Source of the DNA: Gnetum montanum
Taxonomy: Eukaryota; Streptophyta; Gnetopsida; Gnetales; Gnetaceae
DNA: 34,793 nucleotides
Assembly: GCA_015680685.1 (NCBI GenBank)
Contig: MNCI01004635.1
Location: 313,728-348,520, forward strand
Direction: 5' to 3'
In this document: piece after piece, positions 8,577 through 18,699 of the stretch
Numbering within the stretch: the first letter of the stretch is position 1
Layout: every line of letters begins with the position of its first letter
Made by a program: the position numbers and the translations under genes
The notes under the pieces: generated by a model
Database searches by the model: none
Told to the model about the DNA's origin: nothing
What the model saw: only the letters and a program-made list of their open reading frames with translations

Positions 8577-11095
8577 ATGCTACCAAAAAAGATATCCAAA
8601 GTAGGAGGATGGTCATAACCCAGAGAAAGAGGTAGAGGACAAAGTGGAGATTAGATTCCTACTAGAGAATAAGAAGCCCAATCATATTTCATTTAACAAT
8701 CCACACTAGCAATAGGACAATCTACACAAGCAAAGGTTGATGCACCACCTATCCCAAAATAAGGGTAATGCCTCACACTCTCCAATGAGTGTTTACAAGT
8801 CATTCAAAAGAATTCCATAATGTCCACTATCATAGTGAAGGTGAATTTTGGTCCATAAATGGAGTTTTCATCTATAGAGGTCCACAAATAATTACAGGCA
8901 TCACCCTTCTAGTCCACCAATTCAAGAAATGGTGAATGGTATTTAGGAGAGTTTCATGAATTTTGGCACAATTAATAAGATGATGCAACTATGAAAATTA
9001 AAGAAGTAACAATGCCATACTTAGTTGAAGCTATCTCTAGAGCACTAAATCTACCAAATGTCAAAGCCAACATCCCTCAGATCTCTATAAGAACTAACAT
9101 AAATGCTATAAACTTATGGCTTAAGAAGGCATATGGAACCACTAAAAAGAAGTATAATGGATTGTCCACCACTTAGAAGATTTATTTTAAGATTAGGACA
9201 TATCATATCTTTCCAAATAAGAGATTAATATAATTTCTACATATTCTGACAAAGAAAGTGCTATCTTAATGAAAAAGTTTTAGGAAAATATGGCACACTT
9301 GTTGTTTCTATATATAGATAGGAGGTTTTAAAAAAAGAAGATAGGGAAACCCATTGTTTCATTCCTTGGTCTCATCGGAAAGTTGGACAAGCAAGTAAGT
9401 ATTTTGGGACACACCAATGGTATCTTACGCAAAGCCCAAAATGCATCTTATGTAGAAATTTCCAAGCTAGAGCCACCTAAGAAAGACCAAGTAAAAAACA
9501 AGTAGACACTAAGATTGAAATAGGGTCAATACCAACTATAAAACAAGCAAGGCTAAGTGCTCCACCAACACAACAACCAGATTATCAATCCTCTATAAGT
9601 TGCATCAATCAAGAAGTATCTAGCATGTACAAAGTGAGAGTTAATCTAAGCTAACCTGTAGTACTGACAAGGCCACTAGTAAGCAAGTATCTTTGCAAGT
9701 AGAAAAAAATGATGAATGAGCACAATAGATTTTTTTTAATGCTACATCCTTCCAAATGATGTTGGAAATAGAAGGAGCCACTATAGTGGTTATGCAACAC
9801 TAAGATGCAATAAGAGTAGCAAAACTAATTACTAATCAAATCAAAGAATCATTTAATATTTCCTTTATGCCACCGATAGTTACTTCTATAGCCAAAGATG
9901 TTCAAACATTGGCCAAAACATGACAAAATCCCCTACTAAACATGAAGATGACTTAGAGAGACCACTGTAGATAGGAAAAGTTATGAAAAAATGTATTGAC
10001 ATTCCCAATAATATCACTATAGTCCAATTAGAATTGATATCTAAAAAATGAGAAGTGGTCATGCCTAAGACAAGGATGCAACATGTAGAGACTAAAGTGC
10101 ATGGGTTATATGAAAAACTAGCCATACTAACAACTGAAAGGCAAGACCCTGCGTGATAAATTGCATCAAACTAGTTACTATAATTCAAAAATGTCCAAGT
10201 TGAATATTTGATAGCTAAGTAAGAATAGTTATAAATAGAAAGGGAGAAGGTAATTTGAAATGCTTCAGGTATAGAGGCTCAGACATATGCCCATGCAAAA
10301 GCTAGTACTATATTAGAAGAAGAAAATAAGAGTTTCTATGGCAAACCTCAGGTTAACAAATGAAAGAAAAAAAACATGCTTAAGAAAAACCTCCATCATC
10401 TAAAGTAGCAATTTGTTAGAGTCAACCTAGAAATGAGACAATTAACCTCAAAAAATAGAATCCTAACAATGGAAGAAGTGCATGTAGTTAGCTAGAAATT
10501 ACCTATCAAGATTAGTGCATGGAAGAGTAAGACCAAAAACGATGAAACGCTCAAGGAACATTTCAAGGACCAAGTGAGCATGTACAAATAGATCAATGAA
10601 AAGAAAATCCAAATCACCAAAGCCAAAATGAGCTCCAATACACAACAATTAACTAATTAGTAATCCACGTTAGATATTCTTACCATGGTCTACCAAGAAT
10701 AGCTTAAAAATAAAAACCTTCAAATAGAAGATTTGATAGAATACATGGGGAAAATGAATCTACAATATGCTAACTTGACCATGTTGATCACAAGTAGACT
10801 GAGAACAGAGTTAGAGTATCAATTGGCTACCATGTACTTTATGTATGAGAAAGAGTTCGTAGATAAATAAGATGCGCACCAGAAACTTTGCATTATAAAA
10901 TCTAAGCTTTCGATATGCAAATCAAGCTATCAAGATCAAAAGAATGTTACAAAAAATCTAGCCAAAAGAATGATAAATTTCCAAAAAAATTACATAAATT
11001 GGTCAAAGCATTTGAATTAAAAAGAACATAATTTACATCATGATATGTCAAAGTCAACTAAATGTTTTTAGAAGTTTGTAACATTGCAACTAGCC
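8577..11095 (+). pseudogene. ORF-X copy 1, Athila-type 3' ORF (degraded)
   Basis: A heavily decayed plus-strand copy of the long ORF at 13,826-16,626, colinear for about 800 codons. Matching blocks (this copy / other copy) include NGEWYLGEFHEFWHN / GGEWYLGETYQFWHN near 8935-8975; INLWLKKAYGTTKKKYNGL / KKIWLKRVYDKEDKTYGEL near 9109-9165; ILGHTNGILRKAQN / ILGYTNDVPRKAQN near 9401-9442; and QAQTYAHAK / QAQMYAHAK near 10,275-10,305. The last clear match (KSSYQDQKNV / KASYQGxKDV, then KCF / QMF) ends at about 11,075-11,095. The N-terminal half resembles the plant-transposon domain found in Athila 3' ORFs; the C-terminal half is charged and helix/coiled-coil-like. It lies downstream of integrase in the same orientation. 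Many stops and frameshifts are present, and the 3' end and LTR have been replaced by other sequence. Confidence 0.7.
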
Positions 11096-11291
11096 ACTAG
11101 CCAAATGTCACAAGCCTATCATGTCATCAAGCCCAACCACACTGCCACAGGGCCACTAGCCAAACCACAAAGGTTCCAATGGCCAATCCACCACCGCATC
11201 ACCCTCCTAGTGCCTATCAGTCACTACATCAAAAACCTTTACTTTGCTACCACGTGCTACCTCGGTCATGCCCTGCGCTACTACTACCATT
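11096..11291. other. Unassigned sequence after ORF-X truncation
   Basis: C/A-rich, higher-GC DNA that no longer aligns with ORF-X or an LTR. It contains partial versions of the 45-bp repeat unit and grades into it. Open frames here follow from base composition and repeats, not from recognisable protein. Confidence 0.4.
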
Positions 11292-11606
11292 TGGCCACAT
11301 TGCCCTCCACCAAGAGATGACGATGGCACCATTCATAATGGCCCATTCCAATGCTCCATAGGCATCAACAGCATCATCCAAAATGGCCCCTTGAAGACCT
11401 CCGTAGCCACCAATGGCATAATCCATAACAACTTATTCTGGTGCTCCACAAGCACCAACGATGCCATTCCTAATAGTCCATTTTGGGGCTCTGCAAGCAC
11501 TGACAGTGTCTTCCATAATAGCCCATTCTAAATCCTTGCAGGCATTGATGGTGCCACAGGATATTGGCCCATTTCTACATCCTCTGGCATTGAAAACCCC
11601 AAAAAT
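11292..11606. repeat. 45-bp tandem repeat, about 7 copies
   Basis: Seven 45-bp units start at 11292, 11337, 11382, 11427, 11472, 11517 and 11562. Each starts like AATGGCCCATTCTGG and carries CTCCACAAGCACCAACG-like and GCCATTCCT-like parts. Identity falls toward both ends. Because 45 is a multiple of three, the array reads as a 15-residue repeat on both strands (plus: ...NSPFWGSAST...; minus: ...GACGAPEWAI...-like). I do not call it a gene, because no start context or homology is visible. Confidence 0.75.
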
Positions 11607-11814
11607 TACTTGTAGCACTACTATTTGCATGGGCTGTGTTGGCTCTTACAAGGGCTACATGGACCCTTACATGGGTCCTACAAGTCCTACTTGGGCCACA
11701 TTGGTCCAGAGCTAGGTGCACATGCCCTGTTTGGGGGCCGTGTGGTGTCCTTTTGGGGCTACATAGGTCCATGAAGAAAGCTATGGTAGCCCTACATAGG
11801 TTGCATCACTTCGT
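11607..11814. other. Repetitive sequence before the gap
   Basis: Irregular repeats of CTACAAGG/TACATGG/GGGCCACAT type, probably related to the preceding minisatellite. No gene is seen. Confidence 0.4.
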
Positions 11815-12126
11815 NNNNNNNNNNNNNNNNNNNNNNNNNNNNNNNNNNNNNNNNNNNNNNNNNNNNNNNNNNNNNNNNNNNNNNNNNNNNNNNNNNNNNN
11901 NNNNNNNNNNNNNNNNNNNNNNNNNNNNNNNNNNNNNNNNNNNNNNNNNNNNNNNNNNNNNNNNNNNNNNNNNNNNNNNNNNNNNNNNNNNNNNNNNNNN
12001 NNNNNNNNNNNNNNNNNNNNNNNNNNNNNNNNNNNNNNNNNNNNNNNNNNNNNNNNNNNNNNNNNNNNNNNNNNNNNNNNNNNNNNNNNNNNNNNNNNNN
12101 NNNNNNNNNNNNNNNNNNNNNNNNNN
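11815..12126. other. Assembly gap (312 N)
   Basis: A run of N bases. ORFs spanning it are artefacts. The gap sits beside a tandem repeat, a likely cause of the assembly break. Confidence 0.99.
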
Positions 12127-12375
12127 AGTGCAACCATGTTCACCCTCACATAGGCCAAGAAGAAAAATATTGTCACTCTATCACCATTGTCGCTACACTG
12201 CCTTCCTCTTGCAAAATGCACCTCTACCACCACCATCTCCTAAGTAGCAAAAACCATCACTTGAGCAATGCAAGCCATCATTGCCAAGTGAACATCGTCA
12301 ACATTGAGCATAGCCCAACACCATCACAACCATTGCTATCATCCCCCTGCCTCTACCCAGCGATGCGAAAATAGT
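12127..12375. other. No gene seen
   Basis: C/A-rich sequence with CACCATC/ACCATC-type simple repeats, similar in composition to the region left of the gap. Confidence 0.4.
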
Positions 12376-12470
12376 CCATCAATAGATGGAAAATTTGAAT
12401 TTTTTCGTTAACTGACAAAAAATTTGAAAGTTCTGTCAACTGACGAAAAATTCAAATTTCTATCCATTGG
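12376..12470. repeat. Inverted repeat / long hairpin
   Basis: Left arm 12376-12417 and right arm 12434-12470 are imperfect reverse complements around a 16-base loop. The core is AAATTTGAATTTTTTCG on the left, with CGAAAAATTCAAATTT on the right. It could be a small foldback element or a remnant of one. No flanking duplication was confirmed. Confidence 0.6.
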
Positions 12471-12520
12471 AATGTTAATTTAAAATTAAAAACACAAGAA
12501 ATGAATTTTAGAAATAAAAT

Positions 12521-12624
12521 TTAGTGCATTGGTAGCATGTGAGATAAAAATTTCGTAATTAAGTATGCTTGTCTTAAAGTAGAACTAGCATGGGTGACCT
12601 CTCAGGAAGTCTCATATTTCGCAT
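12521..12624 (+). pseudogene. 5S-rRNA-like sequence
   Basis: The stretch aligns with plant 5S rRNA from about nucleotide 20 to the 3' end. AATTAAGTATGCTTG corresponds to the A-box region AGTTAAGCGTGCTTG. AGTAGAACTAGCATGGGTGA corresponds to the C-box region AGTAGTACTAGGATGGGTGA. CTCTCAGGAAGTCT corresponds to CCTGGGAAGTCC near the end. The 5' part is missing or strongly diverged, and many changes are transitions. It could be a decayed 5S gene or the 5S-like promoter of a Cassandra-type TRIM LTR. A functional 5S gene is unlikely. Confidence 0.7.
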
Positions 12625-12775
12625 AAAGATTTTAAACTTCAAAAGCCATAACTTTTGATTTTAAAAGCCTTTTTTAACAAAGTGAAAAGTCATTTCTATA
12701 ACATCCTATTCCCAAATGTCATGAAAACACAATCTTTCATCATTAAATTTATTACATTTGTAAGTAATATAATAG

Positions 12776-12780
12776 AAATA
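12776..12780. repeat. Target-site duplication AAATA (left)
   Basis: AAATA directly before the LTR start; an exact copy lies at 21949-21953. Confidence 0.85.
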
Positions 12781-13631
12781 TGATGAGTAGTGAGATACCT
12801 CTACGCTCAACTATACGAATACGAGCGTGTACGTGTGATCTAGTAGAACTTCACCGACGGACTAGTTGTGGTACTTAGACAGTTATATGTTGATCGTAGT
12901 TCATTGTCTTCCCACCTGGACTAGTGTTTGCTTTGTCACGTATGGTTTAGTCCAGAGTGAGGTGTTTGATGGGATTTCTAATACTATGCTACTACTAAAG
13001 ATAATGAGAAACACTTGAGTAAACTAATAATTAATGGAAAATAAAATCTAAGCTAGCCTAAGTGCGATGAGCATCTATCCTTAATCATCCATATGCATCT
13101 TGGACTTCATATACTACTTCTAGAATTACCAAGCATACATTACTTGAGCACTACTAGATATGCTACTAGGTTACCAAGTAGTTACACTTAAATGTTTGTG
13201 ATTAAGATGTACTCATTCCACATTAATAACAAGAACAGTAAATAATAATAAAGAAATATTAACTAAGAAAACAATAAATAATAATTAACAATTAAACAAC
13301 TAAAAACTAAGTGAATGCTACAATGATGGAGTAATCTCGATCTTTATTGTCGATTAAGTGCATGTCCAAGTACATCACACCCGAAAAAAGGTTCCATACA
13401 ATTACAATTATCACACTGTGGACATGCACTTGAAAACTAACTAAAAACTAACAAAACGACTCTACCCTAAAGACTTACCAACTGAGTCCCTTCCTGTGCG
13501 GCTAGGTGCTATATTTATAGTTCAACACAAGAACCATGATATCATGTATTCGATATCATTATCTAGGCTACTATATCGCATACCTGATATCGAGTATCCA
13601 ATATCGAGGCCTGGCAAACTGCGATTCATCA
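12781..13631 (-). repeat. 3' LTR of the pol-less element
   Basis: 851 bp, TGATGAG... to ...TTCATCA on the plus strand. The U3 end (13538-13605) holds the GATATC array. A TATA box (minus strand TATAAATATAG, 13519-13509) lies about 19 bp from it. The R/U5 part shares CAATAAAGATC and the conserved block around 12,790-12,960 with the other LTRs in the window. Confidence 0.85.
13538..13605. promoter_or_regulatory. GATATC-type array in 3' LTR U3
   Basis: Hexamers GATATC, GATATC, TATATC, GATATC and AATATC start at 13538, 13552, 13572, 13586 and 13600. Spacings are 14, 20, 14 and 14, identical to those in the partner LTR. Confidence 0.65.
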
Positions 13632-13645
13632 TACCCCCACGACTG
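13632..13645 (-). promoter_or_regulatory. Polypurine tract
   Basis: The minus strand reads CAGTCGTGGGGGTA directly before the 3' LTR. The G-run is the expected plus-strand primer for reverse transcription. Confidence 0.6.
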
Positions 13646-13825
13646 AATAACAACTCGTCCTCAAGTCAAATAATCAAAATGAGAATGATTTCATTTGATT
13701 ACACAATGGATAGGTATTGGATTATTGACTAACTATGAATTACTTTATGTGGCAATGTGGAATTAAACAAAACAAAACAAAATTAGGACACCAACACAGA
13801 ATACAAAAGATAAAATTGTTGGAAC

Positions 13826-16626
13826 TCATGTGATTCCTAGTGGTGGTGGCTCCTCCATGGGCCTCTTCCCCTTATCTTGTTCCCTAGGCTTTGAAAATGG
13901 ATATCTCTGAAGGAGCACCTAAAGCTTTTCCTCTTCGGTTTGGGGATCGTGTGCCGTCCATGTGGATGTTCCAATATTTGATGGAGTCAGCACCTCCCAT
14001 GGACATGGCAGTTGCAAGAACATCTGATTGGCTTTGATGTACCAAGCTGCAAACAACTGTCATTCCTTCTCGTAGGCTCTAGCTTCGTCTCTACATTCTT
14101 GGCAATCTGTGAGCTATTAAGCCAAATCTGCCATGACATCTTTTTACCCTTGGTAGCTGGCTTTGACCACCTCTAACTCAGAATTTTCTACCTCTAATTT
14201 TTTGTAGTGTCTTTTTGTGTTCTGCAAATTCTACTTCATACTTGGCATAGGTGGCTACTACCTGCTTCTCCAATTCTATCCTTGGGGGTCCTGCTATCAA
14301 AATGGCTAAGTTGACATACCACAGGTTTGCCAACTCCATGTACTCAGTGAGATCCCGCATTTGCAAGTCCCGACTCTTTAGTTCTGCTTGGTAGGTAAAG
14401 GCATAAGTATCCAGTATGGCCCACCAGTCAATGTTCTGAGCACTGAAACTATTGATATGGGCTTTGGCCATATGGATTTCTTTTTCAATGATCTACTTGT
14501 ACATCCCCACCTAATCTCAGAAATGTTCCTTCAGTTTCTCATGTTACTTAACCTTATTCTACCATGAGCTTATTGCAATAGCCATCTTCTAATGGATTAT
14601 GCGTACCTCCTCCATTGAGAAGGTTCTGTTTTCTCTGGCTAAGTAGTTCATGTCTTTGTTGACCCTTATTAGTTTTTCTTGCATTTGCTGGAAATTCTCC
14701 TTAATAACATTCTTTTGTTTTTCGATTGTGGTCAACCAGAGATTTTCAGCGGCAAGGTGTTTATTTTCTTCTTGTAAGGCCTTGAATGTTTTGGCATGTG
14801 CATACATTTGAGCTTGTGCCTTTGAAGCATCCCAATCAACCTTCTCTTTTTTGTTTGCCATCCTTTTATTCTCTTCTAAAAATTTATTTAGTACTCCATC
14901 CGAAATGACTCTAGCTAGTTGACTGGGATAAATTGGGATGGATCCTATTGTGCAACTTACAAGGCAACAAACTTCTCTTGGAGTCTTTTCAACTTATCCT
15001 CTGCATGTTCGGCCCTAACCTTTGCCATGACCAGCTTTCCTTTTATAAAGATGAGCTCTGATTGTGTTGCTATGACATCTTGAGGGATGTTAAACAAGGA
15101 CATCATCACTTGTCCTATTTGCAGCAACCAATCCAAAGCATCCTCATAATTTGCAAGAGTCATTGAAGGACCAGCTAGGGTTTGAGCATCACGTGCTCCT
15201 GTGAAATCTTTCGATGGCACAACAGGGACATTCAATGATTCTTTGATGTGGTTTGTGACCACTTTTGCTACTCCCGTTGCATCCTAGTGTTTCATAACCA
15301 CTATTATGGCACCTTCACCGGTTTCTAATTACACTTGAAAAAATGTAACATTTCCAGAGATCTGTTGTGACCAATGTGATTCCCTTCCTCTTATTTGAAT
15401 AGAAACCTCAACACGTGCATGATCAATTGAGATTGTAGGCTGTACAGCATCATCAATGACCTTGAAGAGGCTAGCCTCATCACAACTTCCCCAACTGACC
15501 GATTCTACGATGGCCCTGAGGTGTCTCATTAACGATCAATAATACTGTGGTGGCAGTGGTGGTTGATCTTGCTAGTCTGTGGATTGTGTGTTGGGCCCTA
15601 CTTCCTATTGTTGACTGGGCCTCATGTTCAAAAGTTGGCTAGGCTCGGTTGTTTGGGGTGTAGTGGGCCTAATCATCTACTTTTGCTCAAGCTCCAATGT
15701 CTCACCAACATCTTTCCTTGGTGCTGGTGGCTTTAGTAATTTGGCATATAAGGCATTTTGAGCCTTTCTGGGGACATCATTGGTGTATCCTAGAATTTTA
15801 GCACACCAACACAACTTCCTGATTAGGTAGGGAAAAGGTAATGCAAACTTCCCTATCTTATGTTCTTCAAACCGCCTTAACATTTCTATGAGATATAGAT
15901 GGGGTAGGTTGGCATCAACCTTGCCCATCAAGATTGCACTTCCTCTGGTCACATAGGTGGAAATTCTACTTAATCCTTTTATTGGAAAGAGGTTATAGCT
16001 GCCAATTTTGAAATAGAATCTCTCTTTAAGTGTGAGTTCCCCATATGTTTTATCCTCCTTGTCGTACACCCTTTTTAACCATATTTTCTTTGCTTCAACA
16101 TCAGAGCGAGTGGAAAAGTGAGCAACCTTGGACCCTATATTTGAAAAATTCACAACTTCCAAAATGGCCTTAGTAGAGAAATCCATTGAAATCCCACCAA
16201 TATCAGTGGTGGTGCCTCCTTCCTTATTATGCCAAAATTGGTACGTCTCCCCCAAATACCATTCGCCACCCTCTGAGAGAACAGGCCATAGTGGAGTTAC
16301 TTTAAGTTGATCTCTGATTGACTCAAGAGAAAATTTGTTAAAGGGTCCAAAGTTAAGTTCCACGCTCACTGCAACTAACATGGACCTTTCCTGAATTGCC
16401 TAAACGCATTCCGAAGACAATAAGAGATGTTGTCCTGTTCAAGTGCCCTACCTTCTCCACCTTCTACATGCCCAAATTGTGTAGTAACAAGAGGTTCTTG
16501 ATGAATGTTGAATGATTGTGCCTCTTGCTCTGCATGTTCTATGGAAGGCACTTGGCCTCTACCTCTCCTTGGTAATTTGAGTGCACCCTAAGAGGGTCCT
16601 CCTTGTTGTCCTCATTTAGGGGCCAT
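13826..16626 (-). pseudogene. ORF-X, Athila-type 3' ORF (near-complete copy)
   Basis: About 930 codons on the minus strand from an ATG at 16626 to a TGA at 13828-13826, with scattered stops and frameshifts. Open pieces lie at 16381-15677 (234 codons), 15529-15329, 15262-14957, 14861-14589 and 14471-14178. An N-terminal basic segment (LPRRGRGQ) leads into a globular part. That part has ELNFGPFNKF, GGEWYLGETYQFWHN, GGISMDFSTKAIL, IGSYNLFPIKG and FALPFPYLIRKLC. Their order resembles the 'putative plant transposon protein' domain of Athila 3' ORFs; this match is from memory. The second half is Lys/Glu-rich and helix-forming, probably coiled coil, ending GKRPMEEPPPLGIT. There is no transmembrane segment or catalytic motif I recognise, so an envelope role is not supported. 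Function unknown. Confidence 0.7.
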
Positions 16627-16693
16627 CTGTAATCACACAGAATCAATTATTAGTAAGTTCATTTAGAAAAAATTAAATTATCTTATACCTTAC
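16627..16693 (-). other. Candidate intron before ORF-X
   Basis: The minus strand has donor AG|GTAAGG at 16693 and acceptor TGTGATTACAG ending at 16627, immediately before the ORF-X ATG. At 67 bp it is short for a plant intron. An upstream donor is also possible. Confidence 0.35.
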
Positions 16694-17112
16694 CTATTTC
16701 CTTTAATGAATTCAATTGTTACTTAGTATGATTCAGAGTTAGAAAGTTTCAAGAAAATCCCCCTAAAATTTTTAATGTTGGGCCCAATTTGATTAGGTGA
16801 CTCCAAAAATAATTTCCATGGTTTGGGTGAAGGAATAAAATTTCTTTGGCATAAGTTCTTATCATGATATCCTTCAAGCGATAGTGAATTTTGAAAAAAC
16901 TATATGCAACTTGGAGTGTACCCTTCCCCCATAACTGAGTTAAACACTCTAAGTTTAAGCAAGTTCAATGGAAAGGAGAATTGGAGCATTAATGAGTAAG
17001 ATATTGATGTTTAAATCATAGGTGCACAAGCTTGAAAATTCGTGGAAGAAAATTGCAACAACTCCCCTCACATGAACAATGGAAAATGACATTGATGCAC
17101 ATGGAGGGGGTT

Positions 17113-17201
17113 CATATATATAGGTTTTATGGACGTGATATAACATACTCACTAGCGCGAACACAATATCGCGTTGAACCTGATACTGGGTACCCAATAT
17201 C
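17113..17201 (-). promoter_or_regulatory. Internal GATATC array plus TATA, upstream of ORF-X
   Basis: Reading the minus strand, RATATY-like units lie at 17201-17196, 17187-17182 (degenerate), 17170-17165 and 17142-17137. Spacings are 14, 17 and 28 bp. TATATATA follows at 17121-17113, 16 bp away. This repeats the arrangement at 7906-7992. It is a probable promoter for an ORF-X transcript; that role is inferred. Confidence 0.5.
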
Positions 17202-18660
17202 GCATCCCTTCCAAAATAGGGTACTTGGAAAAATTGATAAATTTGAGAATTTCTAAGGCCAAAAATGAAGGATTTAAGGTAGATTCAGAAGATTTAGGGT
17301 AATGTTAAGTAGACATTAAGGCACCAAAAGTGTAATAAAGTGGAATTATACAATAAAGTTCTACTTTTCTTTTCTTTTCTTTTCTTTTTGGGAAGTTTCA
17401 GGGAAAATGGACATTTAGTGGTGCACAGGAACATTGGGGTTGAAATGATGATAAAGGGAAGAATAAATTCAAAAATGCAGTACTCGAAGGGTATAAGATG
17501 ATGTAATGATGTGTAATAAGTACAAACTATAAAAGTTACGTAAGTGGGTCCTCCCCAAAGCAAGTTCCAACCTATCATGCCCTTGCATAACCACACCTTA
17601 AAATGTTCGTAGGCACTAGAAGGGTTAAATGCAATATGCACCAGTGCAACAAAACATACACATGTTAAATACCACCTTGATGAGGTATGAATTCTATGCT
17701 ACACAAGACACAAGTTAGAGAGACTGACAGTGGAATGAAACGAATTGTAGAAGGGATTACCAAAATTGGGACATGAGGCAACTTACCCTGGACACAATGA
17801 ATCATGAGTGTGGGGCGTGATTAAGGTATCATTAGCATTTCATTCCAAAATCAAGACCAAGTTCATACCTCTAATTAGTGACATCGCATTGTTTCATCCA
17901 ATGATAGACAACCATAAGAGCATCATGACAGCAAGGCGTACGATCACTTGGCATTTTGTATAAGGGAGGAGTAATTTAGAATTCCTCTGTGGCACAGTCT
18001 TTTTTATCTTTTCTTTGTTATTTTTCCTTCTAACTTTTCTTTTTCTTCACTTGGCTACTTTGGCACTTTGTCATTTCCAACGATGATCTAGAGAAGCCAC
18101 CAACCTTCAGGCATGGGTGCATGTCTTTCTAGTGGAACCCTCTAGAACAACATTGAGTTTCTTTATTGAATGTTGTAATTACTTTTACTTCCATTTTTCG
18201 TTAGATCTACAAGGACCTTAGTACAACCAAGCTGCATGATAGCACAAATAGATGTCACCAAACAAAATCCACAAGTCCCCTTGATGTCACACCCTGTCAT
18301 TCCCTCTTAGTCCATCATTCTTCGCTCTGGGCATAATGAGTACAAAGTTACTTTAAGTTTTAATGATAACAAGAATATCATCGTACCCAGAGTAGAACCT
18401 CTTATTAATATAATGGGTGGGTGGATGTTGTGGGCTCACTATCCAAATAATTAGTCACCTGAGACTTGATAGCATAGAACAACACCTGAACCGACAAGTC
18501 ACATGAGTATTTTATTCACTGATGAGATTACCCTCAAAAAGATAAAATGACAAATTCAAAATTAAAAACTGAAAAACAAAAAATTATAAAGTTAAAGAAA
18601 ATGGAAAACATTTACTAATTCTACTTATTAGAATGGGGGGTATCCCCCATGACTAAACCA
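17202..18660. other. Non-coding spacer of the pol-less element
   Basis: No convincing gene; the 115-codon minus frame at 17641-17294 has no recognisable motif. It contains a TTTTC microsatellite (17365-17390). A block at 18270-18440 is shared with 6700-6850. A near-palindrome ATGGGGGGTATCCCCCAT at 18633-18650 corresponds to the end of the integrase frame in the full-length relative. Confidence 0.55.
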
Positions 18661-18699
18661 TTCAACATGGCTAGAATTAATAAATGGAAAATTTGGATC

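Noticed and set aside
11636-12247. Open frames of 203, 151 and 113 codons on both strands
   Set aside because: They run through the 312-base N gap; the apparent openness is an artefact.
12521-12624. Functional 5S rRNA gene
   Set aside because: The 5' part is missing or unrecognisable, and many changes fall in conserved positions.
13496-13732. Plus-strand frame of 78 codons
   Set aside because: Crosses the LTR edge and the GATATC array; a by-product of the repeat.
17294-17641. Minus-strand frame of 115 codons
   Set aside because: Lies in the non-coding spacer, has low-complexity composition and a TTTTC microsatellite, and no counterpart in the related spacer at 6336-7905.
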